The notes beneath the pieces were generated by a model that did no database searches, was not told where the DNA came from, and was given only the letters and a program-made list of their open reading frames with translations. A stretch of DNA of 64,000 bases from Otis tarda (lineage: Eukaryota; Chordata; Aves; Otidiformes; Otididae), in contig CM048575.1 of the NCBI GenBank assembly GCA_026413225.1, positions 6,538,001-6,602,000 on the forward strand. Reading direction: 5' to 3'. Shown here piece by piece: positions 22,046 to 34,039 of the stretch (positions within the stretch are counted from its first letter, which is position 1; each line of letters opens with the position of its first letter). The position numbers were made by a program, and so were the translations under genes.

Positions 22046-25000
22046 GGTCACAGGTTGCTGGATTGATAACTCAGAACACCAAGTTGGACTCAAGTTGTAC
22101 CAGAGGTGGAACAATCCACGCTGCCACCTGCTAACAGAAAGGCTGAGGATTTCCAAGGGATTCAAAATGTGTTTCTTATGGGGCTTCTACATGATGGGCA
22201 GATGTTATTTGCACTCATGCCCCCAGTTGTCCCTAGCAGAGTCACACGAAATCACTGGCACATGACGCAGGGTCTCACATAAGATGGGTCTGGTCCAGCC
22301 TGCCTCTGGCAAAGGTCCCTCCAAGCAGAAAACTGCACTGAGGGGTCAGTCCCAAGGCCTGGGCAACTCTCCCACACTTTGCAAGCCCTTCAACCAAGGC
22401 TTACATTTACAGAGTAGCTGGCCTTTATTTTCTTTGGATTTCTAGGAGAGGAAAGGCAGCCACAGCAGAGGAAAACAAGCATAGCTGTTCTCTCCTGAGC
22501 TTGCTGCAGTAACAAGGTCTCCATGAGAGGCAGCATCCGCTGCTGTTTCACCTGGCAGCTCTCGGTCTGGCTCCATCCACCCCCGTAGGGCTGTCTCCCA
22601 GGCCCATTACTGTCCTGGCAAATCTGATGGCTCTTCAATGAGAAAAGCTCTGTTCTGCCACCAGAATTGTTTATTTTCTCCAGAAGCTGTGTGATAAATC
22701 AACCTGACACATTCGAGCCGCCATGAAGCCTCCTCAGCTGTAAGAATTGTTGTGCAAGGTTTTGTCTGCGCTGCCTGGTACATTCTCAACATTTAACTTC
22801 TATTTGAAATAGTGACTTGGGCAAGCCGAGATTGATGAGGGTGACAACGCTAACATCCCCCACCTTCTCCCCGTTCACTGAAAGATAGGAAATCCATCCT
22901 GTCTGCACCATTGTAGCCCTTCACAGCACTTCCAGGATCACACCAGAAGCACGCCCAATGCCAGGTGCGTGTTTTAACTCTGAAATCCTAATTACAATTA
23001 GCACAGCCACCCCAAGTGCCCTCAGGGAACTCAGGGCGGCGTTCCCAGCTACAGCAGGTCAGTGCAGGACTGCAGGGAAACCAGACCAAAGAGCCAGACC
23101 ACTAAAGCACAGTTCTTTCGTTTCCAGTTCAGACAAGAGCTACGAGGTGCCCGCTCACGTCCTGCATGATGAAAAACAGTGGGGAACTTCTAAAGAGGAT
23201 CACGCAAGAACATAAAGGCTGTCCAAACCTTGCACACTGCGAACACCATGAGTTACAGCTAGAAATGCTCATATGCTTCATTTCTTATTGGATTTTCTTC
23301 CTTTAGAACACAGGAGAGTGAAATAATTTAAGCTAGCAACCTGAATTTAAGCACCCTAAATACGCCCCAAGGACACACAGAGCCTAATCTGTGTTTCGGG
23401 GCCTCAGATACGGTTCTGATGGAAATACTCATAACAGCAAAAGCGGTGGTGTATCATCGTCCCTCGCTCCAAGATGCCAAGCTCTCGGCAGACTTATTCC
23501 AATAGACACGTGAGCAAATTTTTAAATGTGGGACAGGCACAAGACAGAAGGCTGCCTGGTATAGGTGTCAGTACCTATATAGTTCCACCTGTAATTTTTA
23601 AGAAGTACGTATTTTCTCAGCAAATCAGCAGCTCTGAGTTTGCACAATCCCTTAATCCCTGGGTGGAAGATCCCCATTATCTGTCCAGTACAAGGCACGT
23701 TATTAATGGATTACGTCTGCAGCAGGTAAAGTTCATTTTTAATGCTTTTAATAATTTAAAAATGGATTTTCCTTTCAGATTTACTATTTTCAAGAAGCTT
23801 GGCTATGAAAATCCTACCCAGGAAGTAATATGCCTTAAAAAGTAGAGATTCAACTTGTTCAGTCCTCCAAAACAGAGCTCAGAAGGGATGAACTGTCATG
23901 TGTGGCTGCTCCGGGGAGATTTAGAAGCCAGTCTGGGCAGAAAATACATGCCAGATTTCAAAAAACCTGCAAAATTAAAAACTTGCCTTTAAAGAGCAAG
24001 ATTATACACATTTGCTGCCCTCTGACTATGTAACAAGTGGCTTTGGATGGCCAAATATCATCTTTGGCTGCACAAATATCACAGAGCATAATTTATTTGG
24101 TCTCTTCTGCATTAATTTGAGTTAGAAAGTACAAATATCCTCCTGCCCAGTCTTGATTTGACTACGTGCTGTTTGTTCATGTTGTGGACAGAAAAATACT
24201 TCTTAAGCCTCCCACAAAATTTACTGCTAGGGTCTCTCTTGAAGCATGGTTCTATTCTGCCAACACAAGAATTTACACTGACCAGAATGATCTGGGAATT
24301 CTTCCTCAGCTCCTTCCTCATTTTACTTTCTCCTCTATTTCAGGATAGCTGCACAGCACAGCCTTCTCCCAGGAACCCTACTGCAAGGCTGAGAACAGCA
24401 GCAGGGCAGGAAAAATGACAGGAACCAGCTGGGAAAAGATCTGCTTCTGTCACTGCTGCTTCTGAACGTGTCACCTTGACAGGTGAAACGCCATGGGTCC
24501 AGTGCAATCACTAAAAAAGCCTGGAAGACAAGAGCCCCAGGAGGCAGTGCCAGAGGGCCTTTTGATAGCTCTGGTCAGACAGTTCCTGAGGACTGAACAG
24601 GGCTGGCTGGCCACAAGTCCCTTCACCCTTCAGGACACATGTCACAGCAGGATGCTGTGGAACATCAGGTGCCCCAGTTCTGACCTGAAGTCCCTGGGAG
24701 TCAACAGGTAGCTCTTGTGCTGACCCCGGAGGCATCTGGCCCTTCCTTCCCAGTGGTGGTGACTGCTCTGGCTTTGAAGATTCCCTCAAGAGCAGAAATG
24801 ACAAACAGCAGCTCTTCATCAGCAGTCACTGAGATGAAATGACTCATTATCAAGTACGATTCTTTTCAGGTTCTCACATGAGCCGTTAAATTGGAAGCAC
24901 TGAAGCACTTTCCTTTGTATGGTATTTGATTTCTGTTTTCTTTCTTTACTATTATTATTTAAAGTTTAAGCCCAGCTACAAGGTGGTTCTAAATAAAGGG

Positions 25001-27049
25001 AGAAGAGATAATCCCAACTATCAGGCTCCACACAGCTCCCCCAAACTGCATTTGTTCTTTCAAGTGTCCCCAGTCTTTTTTCCCTTGTATTGTGTAGCAT
25101 CCCTGCCTTTCCAATGTGATAACAGGAGCTGCATCATTGATGAGGAACCCTCCTGCTCCTCATTAATGCTCAGAAGTCAGAGGCATGTGATGTGCAGCCA
25201 GAGTGACCCAGCTCTCCATAACAAGGAACAACCATGTACTTGTTTAGACTTATAATGTGGCACCTCACTCTGTCTCCTGTCACACTCATGCAGCATAAAG
25301 ATCTCGGCAGGGACTGTCTGCCTTCTAAGATCCAGCATTTCCCTCTTCCCAAAGACGCTAAGCTCGATAGGCCAGAACGTCAGAGCCAATTGTGGCATGC
25401 ACGCCTCAAAACCTTGCAAGGAAATCACATTCTGTCCCGAGACCTCGGCTAAGGGCAGAGCAAGCTCAGCTTCCTGGGATGCATGGGGTATGAAAACATT
25501 GCTTATTCATGTGGTTGCATGCACAGACCTTTATGCAACTACAAATCCTCGTCATTGTAGGAAGTCAGACTAATGAAACACACTGCCTGAGGAGAAAACC
25601 TCAGGGGAGCAACAGGTGTCTCCATTAAACCGAAAATAAAGTGTCAGCTCCTCAGTGGGACCGTGCTCTCACTCCCCGTAAATTCACCTCCTGGCTGGAC
25701 CGTGGTAGCCGGAGCACTGTCCTGTCTTCCCACTCAGTGGGGAGCTGTTCCACAAGGCCTTGACTGTCCTAGAGACTCAACTTGTCGTATCTGACTAAAG
25801 GCACGGCTCCCTGGCCAGCAGCCAGTCCCCAGTGCAGAGCCAGAATAACCCACTGGAAGGAGCAGAAACATTGGAGGAGCTGACGTCAGCATCTGGCCCG
25901 GGCCACTCAGCAGTTACTCGGCACACGGTGATTTTACGAATGTGGCATTTTATCTCAGCAATCGCATTAGCCCTGCGCTCAGACGTTTCAGTTGCAAGCC
26001 TGAGTTTCCAGAAGCACGGCATCGTGGGCTATGTCACAGGGTCGATACCGGAGCAGTTGGAGGATTTTCACTCCAGAACAAACGCAAGCTGTTTATGGCT
26101 CCTCAGCAGATGACGCTCAGAGTTGCCTGTGTTGCCTAGCATCTTTCTTTGCAAATCACCTATGGCAAGGACGTGCACGTGCAAACTCGCACACACATCA
26201 CATACGAACATTTGCCCACAGAGGACAGAGTGGATGTTCTAAGAGCTTGTCAAGATCTGAGGATCTGTGTCCCCACAGCGGTGTAAGCTGCTAGCACACG
26301 ACAGCTGTCACTGTGATCAACGCCAAGAACGGGAGACAGACCTTCACAGCCAGGGGCGTGAGTTGGTACCAACAGTGCACAGCCACGTGCGCAAGAGCAG
26401 ACTTGGAGGAGATCGGGCCAGGAGGCTGCTGAATGTTGAAAAGTGCCCTGCATTGGCATTGGATTTTCTACAGCTTCTACACTGGAGGTCTGCACGAGCA
26501 CAGTGAGAGGAACAGGTGAAGTTCAGGGTCTGGCCTGAAGCCCACTGAGGGCCAAAGAGGAACATCCCCCGACAGCAGAGAGCTGTTGTACAGGCTGCCC
26601 TGTGAGTCCACTACAAAACGAGCTCCAGGTTTTTTTGACCTTGCACCCAGCTCTTTGCAAGACTCCAATGCTGATCTTAACACCATGAAGGTTACACCTA
26701 GAGAGCAACGCAGCTCCATTGCTCTCCCAGTCCCTCATAACTTGAGCAGGTGTTCTGGGCATGGTGTATATTTTCTGCATTTCTATATCTGTTAACGAGC
26801 TGGACAAAAGGCTGGCTCTGCTGTGATCAATCCAACAAAGAGCTAGTAACACTGCAGGTAGCAAAGACCTAAGATCCTCATCTGGTGTAAGCTAGCATGC
26901 CTTAAACTAGTGGCTGATCTTAATTCTCAGGAGCCTGGCCAAGCACCGAGCGGAGATCCAAGTTTTGCAGAACTCAGGATGGAGTTTAGTTAAGACTGTG
27001 TTTTGCCCAAGTTCACACCAGACATACTCAGATCACAGGAGCACCATGC
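22046..27049. other. Unique non-coding sequence
   Basis: No repeat or gene is recognised. Open frames up to about 123 codons occur on both strands and overlap; none shows a domain. The part 23700-23790 is AT-rich and has donor-like (CAGCAGGTAAAG) and acceptor-like (TTTTCCTTTCAG) words, but their spacing of about 50 bases is too short for an avian intron. Confidence 0.5.
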
Positions 27050-27642
27050 TGTCATGGTTTAGCTACAGGCAGCAATCAAGTACCACGCAGCTGCTCAACC
27101 ACCCTCCCCAAGAGATGGGGAAGAGAACTGGGAAGAAAAAAAAACTCATGGGCTGAGATAAAGACAGTTTACTAGGATAGCAAAGGAAAAGGTAATAATA
27201 TATATAATAATTATAAAATAAGAAATTATTATGAGGTATTTTTATTCTACAGTAATAATAATGATGAAAAAACAAGCAAACCACACAAAAAACCCTGAGT
27301 GATGCACAATTTCTCATCACCTGATGACCAACACAGCCCTTCTTGAGCAGCAATCACTGAACACAAAAAAGAGCCAGCTCACTGGCCCACATCCCACTGA
27401 AGTACTGTGCGTGACGTTTCTGGCATGGATACTCTCCTTGGCCAGTCTGGGTCAGCTCTTCTGGCTGTATCCCTCCCAGTTCCCTGTACATCAGCGAAAC
27501 CTGGGAAGCCAGACAGCAACCTTGGTCTCTTTAGCAACAACTCACAACATCGGTGTGTTTATCAACATCCTCCACATACAAAATCCAAACCACACCAGCT
27601 ACTGAGAGGAAAATTAACTCCATCCTAGCCAAAACCAGAACA
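27050..27642 (-). mobile_element. Solo LTR of an endogenous retrovirus (probably ERVL-type)
   Basis: The element begins TGTCATGGTTTAG and ends AACCAGAACA, giving TG...CA ends with a short inverted match (TGTCATGGTTT versus TGTTCTGGTTT from the other side). It is flanked by CATGC and CATGT, a likely 5-bp target duplication with one change. Diagnostic words include ACTCATGGGCTGAGATAAAG, CAGTTTACTAGGATAG, GTGATGCACAATTTCTCATC, GGCCAGTCTGGGTCAGCT and GGAAAATTAACTCCATCC. I recognise this family from neoavian genomes. Compared with my memory of it, the sense strand is minus, and the stretch around the usual TATA box looks partly lost. There are no internal viral genes, so it is a recombined solo LTR. 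It contains AT-rich runs (27195-27265). Confidence 0.88.
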
Positions 27643-27954
27643 CATGTCATTGCTAAGTTGTAAGATTTTCTTATCCCTCGGAAAAGAAGCTTCCTGATTT
27701 AGTGATCTTTAAGCGAAACAGAGAGCAACCGCAGAGCAGCAGGGGATGAACTGGAACACCAGCATCCATAGCCTAAGCGCAGGATCATTAGTCACTGTTT
27801 TTTCCCCTAGCTATTTTGCTTGTATATATCAAAACATGACTGATTACACTCAGGAAAAGCAAAGATTCTGCTGAGTTTTCCCAACATAAATTACAATTAA
27901 CAGCCAGAGTTTTACCATAAGGCAGTTGTTAAAGGTTCTTTCAAATATTATGCG
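27643..27954. other. Unique non-coding sequence
   Basis: This short unique stretch lies between the solo LTR and the CpG-rich block. Nothing is recognised. Confidence 0.45.
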
Positions 27955-28290
27955 AATGGCCCGCAATGAAGGAGCGCACGGCCGCACAGGGAGGCTGGCT
28001 GCCCTTGGCTCCTGCGGCTGGTAGGCAGGAATCCAAAGCGTTCAGCACCTTGCAGAATAAACCCAGAAAACCACCAGTTGCCTTGGTCAGGCAGCCTGGT
28101 ACCTTCCCTTCTGCTGCTTGACCGCTTTGCTTCAGCCCAGCCCTGCAGCACCGCGCGCTGCCGCACCCCACGAGCGCCCTGAGGGGCTTTGCCGTCGTAT
28201 TTATACCAGAGCTGGGGTATTCCTGACGCACCTGCCGCTCGGCCAATCCCTCTCCTGCTTCAGAGCAACACGAGCACATCGGGCCGGGAA
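27955..28290 (-). promoter_or_regulatory. CpG-rich block with minus-strand CCAAT/TATA promoter layout
   Basis: The block is rich in CG dinucleotides (about eight in 28141-28200) within AT-rich flanks. Read on the minus strand it carries an inverted CCAAT box (ATTGG, 28247-28243), then a TGCGTCA word (CRE/AP-1-like, 28231-28225), then TATAAATA (28205-28198) in the context GGTATAAATACG. The spacing between CCAAT and TATA is about 40 bases, as in classical TATA promoters, which predicts a start near 28175. Downstream minus-strand frames (28166-27948 and 28279-27941) are not recognisable and the first begins with GTG, so the transcript, if any, may be non-coding or a first exon. Confidence 0.35.
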
Positions 28291-31200
28291 CAGGCCCCTA
28301 ACATCCCAGTGTTTGCTTAAGACGCTAGTCATTAATTCAGAATACTTTCTGATGGCTAGAATAAGTGCTTTGGGACAGGAGATCTTCAGAACAGAACAGA
28401 GAAGTCACATCGTACCATTCACTTATTTTCTATTATTCATAACAAAATCATCTGATATTGGATATAGCTGTATGCCTCTTAAACAGAAAGTGTTTAAAGC
28501 AAGTAAACCTTTCCATTTGTAATTTTTCAAACACTACATAAAAATATCAATGCATCGAGGCTGCACAGCTGTTCTATGGGCTATTGCACGCTTTAAACTG
28601 CCCCTGAGATGAGGCATAATTTAAACAAAGAGAGCTTTGAAAAATAAAGTAACTTCACATATAGACAGCATCTTCTTGCTCTCCTTGTGCTTCACAAACT
28701 GAGATAACTTCCTATCATACTCATTTTGACTGCAAAATCAGTGAAGAACAGCCATTAATGACCACCAGACGCCGAGGCGCGGGGACTGCCTGACAAGTGC
28801 GGCATGGCCAGTGAGGAAAAGAACCTTAAAGTTCTCGGTTCCCCGTTAGTGACACCCCCCTGCCACGGGGCAGTCACACCCAGACCTGGACATCTCAACA
28901 GGGCTCTCTGAGAAAGCCGGTCCCAGCACGGCCTGAACAGAAGTTTACATCCGTGATGCCAGTAAGTAGAAATTCAGCCACAGGATGCAGAAGAAAAAGG
29001 GGCCACTAATAACGCCGCTCAGAACTATCTGTTGCTAACGAATGTGGCAGGCTTCTCAGAGAGGTCCTAAAGGACATCTGTGAATAATGCACGGTGGCTT
29101 CTGTCTGTCCCAGCCAGATCCCTCAGGGTGTTACACATCACAATTATTAAGCAGTTTGCTGTAACGTTTTAAGTTATAATGGTAAATAAACATTAGCAGT
29201 GTTACAGGCCAGATCAGAGAGTGACAATTATTTACCTCTAACTGCAGATTTTGGCCTCATAAATTTATTTATCATGTCAACTGTGTCCTGAAATAAACAA
29301 AAGCCACTCATTTCTGTAGGCACCGTCTCTCTCCTGAATCCATTACTCAAGTCAGACAGCAGGAGTCAAAAATCATCACATTTTCTGGCAATTGAAAAGT
29401 TACATAACAAATTTGTTTATCCCCAGCTCCTCTCTTTGGCAAACAACCACTGCTCTGTAGACGCCGGGCAATGAGGTTCCAGGAGAGAGGCACCCCTGCG
29501 CAGCGAGTGACACGAGCACAACATTGGGAACAGGCCTGACTCTAATAACGAGACGTTCTCCTGCCTTAGATGTCACTGTACACACTTCATTTCTTCACTT
29601 GGAACCTGTAAGATGGGGCTTCTGTGGGTGGACAAGGGTCCGACTCCTTTGGCAAGTCTGCTGAGAACACCAGCTGGACGCTGCAATCACAGACACAACA
29701 AGTAGGCTTTCTGATGTTTCATTTTCAGAATCGGAGGATTTCCAGCAGGCCAGGCACAGCTGTGGACTCACTGCCTCTTTTCACCCGACCTGGTTACACT
29801 TTTTTTCCCAGGCTGCTGTTGCTGCAGAGCACAGGAGGAAGAAATCAAGCCATTCGGGTTGTGGTTCCTCAGCAGTCCCCTCCCAACCCTGGCATAGGAA
29901 CGGGCATCTCCGGTTGGGCTTACTAAATATAAGAATCTTGTCCATAGAAAAGGAGATCTCCCATCTCCAGCTGTGGCCTCCTGAAGTGTTTTGATAGCCC
30001 TTTTCACCAAGAATCAAGCTACCCCTCCAGTTAGAGCCTCAGATTCCGCTATAAAAGGCTTCCTGGTGAGGCAAGGGATATTAACAGACAGGTAAACATC
30101 CTCATGATTCTCTGAGCAGCACAGCCTGAGAGAGGCAGGAGTCAGACAGGTGATCACTGCTTGTCAGCAAGAGAGTTTAGTGACACACAGAAATAAGGGG
30201 AAAACAGGAAGAGTTTCGACAATATTGCACTTGGAGACACAAAGAGCTCCCAGCAGCCCTTCCCTCATCCCATCGATGCTCTATGAAGGCAATAAAGCAG
30301 GATGCGTCTCCATTCATCCCAGGAAAGCAGGCACAGTGCAAAGAGAGCTTTCTCAAAACGACCCCTTCTGTTTAGAGAATAGCCTTAAATCATTTGCCAA
30401 CCCAGGGATAGTGAACAAATCTGTATTTGTAGGTTGCAGAGCCAAAGAACTAACCCTAGGCGCTATCTATAACAAGCGCTGCCAAACAACATTCAAAGCC
30501 TATCAGTTCCCGCAGCCAAGACGTGCTGGCTGGGTCCACCGTGTCATAACCAGGCCCGTCTGAATCGGCTTGAATGGCCCTCTTGATGGACAAGAGCAGG
30601 AGAAGGAAAAGGAGAAACTGCCCCACAGTCTGGCCTGAAACAGCCACGGATCTACAGCCTTATTATGCAGAATACAAGCAGAGAAAAAAATAAGTCAGAG
30701 GGGGAAGAAAATTGTTTTTGTGCCAGCATCATTCAATAAAAGCAGCTTTTCCCTTCCCTGCAGCAGTCATTTCGTTGTTGAGCTGTGTTTTGTCTCTTCC
30801 CCTGACCCCCTTCTGCATTTTGCTTTGGATAAACACTTTGAAAAGAAAGTTCAGCCAGCAACCCTCAGCACAGTCCATCACCTCGCAGCGTCCCATTCAC
30901 ATGTCTCACTGCTCACTGGGGCAGTTCCTGGGCCACCTGATGAGCACAAGGCCTCGCTCTGCTGTGCGCTGGACAAAAGTCTCTTCCCCAGGCCTTCTTC
31001 CCTACGGTTTTCAAGGGAAGACACTCGGTGGGACTGGAGAGTTTGTTGTGCTGTTGATGTTTAAAGGACAACAAACACAAGAAACTGAAGAGGAATACCC
31101 TTTGCTGCCGAGTTCTAACAAACCGCTCAGCTAATGGTCCATGCTGTCTTCTCAGAGCTGGAGTTGATGTACTCAGGATGTTCTTTCAGGGGCCCAAAAA

Positions 31201-33213
31201 GAAAACCCGTTTTCCTCGGCAGCAACTTTCCCTAATGGATTAAACACTCACCTGAATCGCTACTCTCGTTTTGCATCTCCAAACCATCCACATAATCGGG
31301 ATGATTAGCAAGAGGTTTCATCACCACCATACCGCATTCCAGCCACCTGAACAGAACATCAGGCTGCATGGGAAATCCTTCAAAGTATTTTACGTGAATG
31401 AAGACCAGAATTAACTGAATTGTAGAGATCTATATTTAGATGAGATATATGTGGACTAGGTCCATAACCACTACAGGTCTAGTGAATGTGTCCCACCTGT
31501 GAAATTAGCTTTGTGACCCCAGGGAGAGACTTTTCAGATCCTACGCTGCATCTTGGACAGTGTTTTCCTGCTTAGTATTCCCCTGCCCACCAGGCAAAGC
31601 TGAGAAGGACTGGGGAGTGAAAGGACTACCACTGGTATTAAGTATGTGAAAATGGAAAGATCTTTTGTGTATACCTCAGATTTTGTTGACATTATTATTT
31701 TTTTTTTGGTGAGACTTTTGCAAGTTTGACTTCCCATTTATCATTTGAACTTTACAAACCCCTGAAGTCTGTTTCCCCGTTGTACTTTGCAATAAACAAT
31801 ACTGAGAAATGATGCAACACCTCAAACTCAACATTTCATGGCCATCACAGAGCATGTGTATATTCGGGGGTAGTATGAGACACTCGTATAATACAATCAC
31901 TCTGCTGACAGCTATTTTAAATTGGTTTTATGCTTAGGCAGATGTAAGTTAGGCAGAAATCAGTTCTCCATCTTATGCTGGTGAAACTGAAAAAGATGCT
32001 TCACATATAAACACAAGATGACTTGCTATGAATTTTTCTTTCCTATAAAAAGATACGCTAGCTATTTCTCTGTGTAGTCTTCCCTTATTTTCTCACCTGG
32101 TAATAGATGGACAGACTGCAGAGAGTTATTTTATTGTTTTGCTTGACACAAACTGACTTAAACCAGAGCTGTTTTTAGAGGATGTGCTAAGAAGCGCTGG
32201 TCTCTGCAGCATCAGCTCACTCTTTCCCTAACTGTATCAGTTTACTCCTCCGGTTCAGAAAGCCCCTGGCCAGTCTCTGGAACGTTCATACTTTTCCTCA
32301 TGGCACAGCACTAGTAGTCCTCAGTTTCAGGAATTCATCAACAACCTGGTGTTATCTTTTTCCTCCAGTGCTGCTTGCTGCTCTCTCTTCATGGCCACTG
32401 TCATCCCATCTCGCCGCCAGCTGTGATCCACTCCCCGGATGAAAAACGGGAGGCTGAACTCAGCCCATGAGACCGCGGTCATTCCCCATTCGGTGTCTTT
32501 GAACACGACTTCCATCTTCACACACTTAACGCGCACCATACGTAAAACGTAATGACTCGCTGCCGTTGTGTTAACACACTTCCCGCGTTGGTGTGTGTCA
32601 GGTTTTCAAAATAACGCAGGGACTGGCACTGGGGGTATAATCCTAGCACGGCACGTAATTAACAACTGTTATCGCTGCTATGAAAACAGGAACTTTGGTG
32701 AGTAATTATGGAGCTAATAGAGACACTGGGTGTCTCAGCAGGAGAAGATGAAGTGCTATGCTGGTACTTTGAAACCAGAGGAGGCCCGGACCCGGCGGGG
32801 AGTGCGCATCGGCTGGGCTGACACGTGGGTCAGACCCCCAGCACAGACCCATGTTTCTGCAGTGGCTGCCCCTCGGACCGATGCCTGCTCATCCAGCCTG
32901 GATTCAGCTAACGCGTGACGGTTAGCGGGGTATCCACTGACAGCTCAATGACATCAGGCATGGAGTCTCGTTCTCAGCCTAAAGCACATCTCAGTCTTAA
33001 CTGCGCTTTGCCGATCCTGCCTGACCCTCCCCAGCTCCATCTTCGCTTCCTCCATCCTCCAGAGCCATCCCAGCCCTTCACACCCCACCTGGAGCCGTTA
33101 TTCCACACCCTCCTGTTCCAGCCAATTCTAGTGACCATTTAGTGATTTGTACCAGTTAAAAGTCCAACCCCAAGACTCAAACCACCGTTAATCACAAATC
33201 TCTTCCTGGGATC
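28291..33213. other. Unique, largely AT-rich non-coding sequence
   Basis: No gene or repeat is recognised. The parts 28500-28650 and 29150-29295 are AT-rich with many TAAT/ATTA and TTTAT words and no repeat signature. A TATAAAAGG word lies at 30050-30058 (plus strand), followed at 30091 by a donor-like CAGGTAAAC, but no matching exon is seen. Confidence 0.5.
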
Positions 33214-33262
33214 AGCCCTGTCCAAGCAAACACGGCCCCCCGAGCCGTGTTCCCCCAGGGCT
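33214..33262. other. Nested inverted repeat / hairpin
   Basis: An outer stem AGCCCTG (33214-33220) pairs with CAGGGCT (33256-33262). An inner stem AACACGGC (33229-33236) pairs with GCCGTGTT (33244-33251) around a 7-base CCCCCGA loop. The internal loop is asymmetric (8 and 4 bases). Fifteen base pairs in 49 bases is more than expected from most random stretches, but it is short for a microRNA precursor. Confidence 0.6.
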
Positions 33263-34009
33263 AGCAGGTAAGGCTGCAGTTTAGGAAGGGGCATCCCTGG
33301 GCACTTGTCGTAGTCGCTAAACTTCTAGCAGTTTCCTGCAGAAGCTACCACCTTAGGCCCCCCCTCACTAACAAAACCACGACAGCACTACAGGCTCCCA
33401 GTTCCAGGGCTGCACCGTGAAACCTTCCATACACCTTTGGCCATTCTATCATTGTATGACTTAATTGCCTAAAAATGGCGATAGTTTGAAGCATAGGGAA
33501 AAGAGAAAACTAGAATAAGACATGTATAAACACATACAGAGGAAGAGAGAGCCTCTGGGTTAGGGATTTTTTTTTTTTTAAACAAATCAATAATTGCCAT
33601 GTCAGTATGACCCTTTCTCTAAGGATGAATGTTCAGTGACCTTAATGTCACTTAAAAATGTATGTGTACTGTCTCTGTCACTGATTCAATGCTCAGAAGC
33701 TTGAAACCTTGTTTTCCTTTTATGTTTAAGTCCTGAGAGAGGAAGGACAGATTGAGCTGCTCCTTACCCTGACCATGGTACATAATTTATCAAAAATAAT
33801 GACCTTTTTCCTTACCGCTGCTTTTCAGTTTCTCTATATCATGTCACCATGAACACAAAAAGAGACCGTTTTTAAAAACAATGTTGATGAGAGTCACACC
33901 AAGATGCAAAAAGCATAAAGCCTAAATCAAACTGAAATTATCTCCTTATGTAACTTGTTGGCAGTGGTGGTGGGGATGCAGTTTGGGTTGGGTTTTGTTT
34001 GGGTTTTTT
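33263..34009. other. Unique non-coding sequence
   Basis: No gene is recognised. A CCATTCTATCATTGTATGAC stretch near 33442 resembles a decayed CR1 3' tail, but the sequence upstream of it does not fit CR1. Confidence 0.4.
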
Positions 34010-34039
34010 GGGGGCGGATGGGAGGTTGAGGGCTGGGGG
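34010..34039 (+). other. G-quadruplex motif
   Basis: Four G runs (34010-34014, 34020-34022, 34030-34032, 34035-34039) are separated by loops of 5, 7 and 2 bases, which meets the canonical G3+N1-7 rule. Just upstream lie further G runs in a G/T-rich stretch (33982-34009). Confidence 0.7.

Noticed and set aside
21960..22265. 101-codon plus-strand frame near 22 kb
   Set aside because: It begins inside the CR1 3' end and continues into unique sequence; it is a by-product of the repeat.
23727..23785. Donor-like and acceptor-like words that would bound a tiny intron
   Set aside because: The spacing is below the usual minimum intron size and neither side is recognisable as an exon.
27063..27628. 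Several open frames on both strands between 27.06 and 27.63 kb
   Set aside because: They lie entirely inside the solo LTR, which does not encode proteins.
33420..33465. Possible CR1 3' tail (CCATTCTATCATTGTATGAC)
   Set aside because: Sequence upstream does not match CR1, so the resemblance is too short to support.
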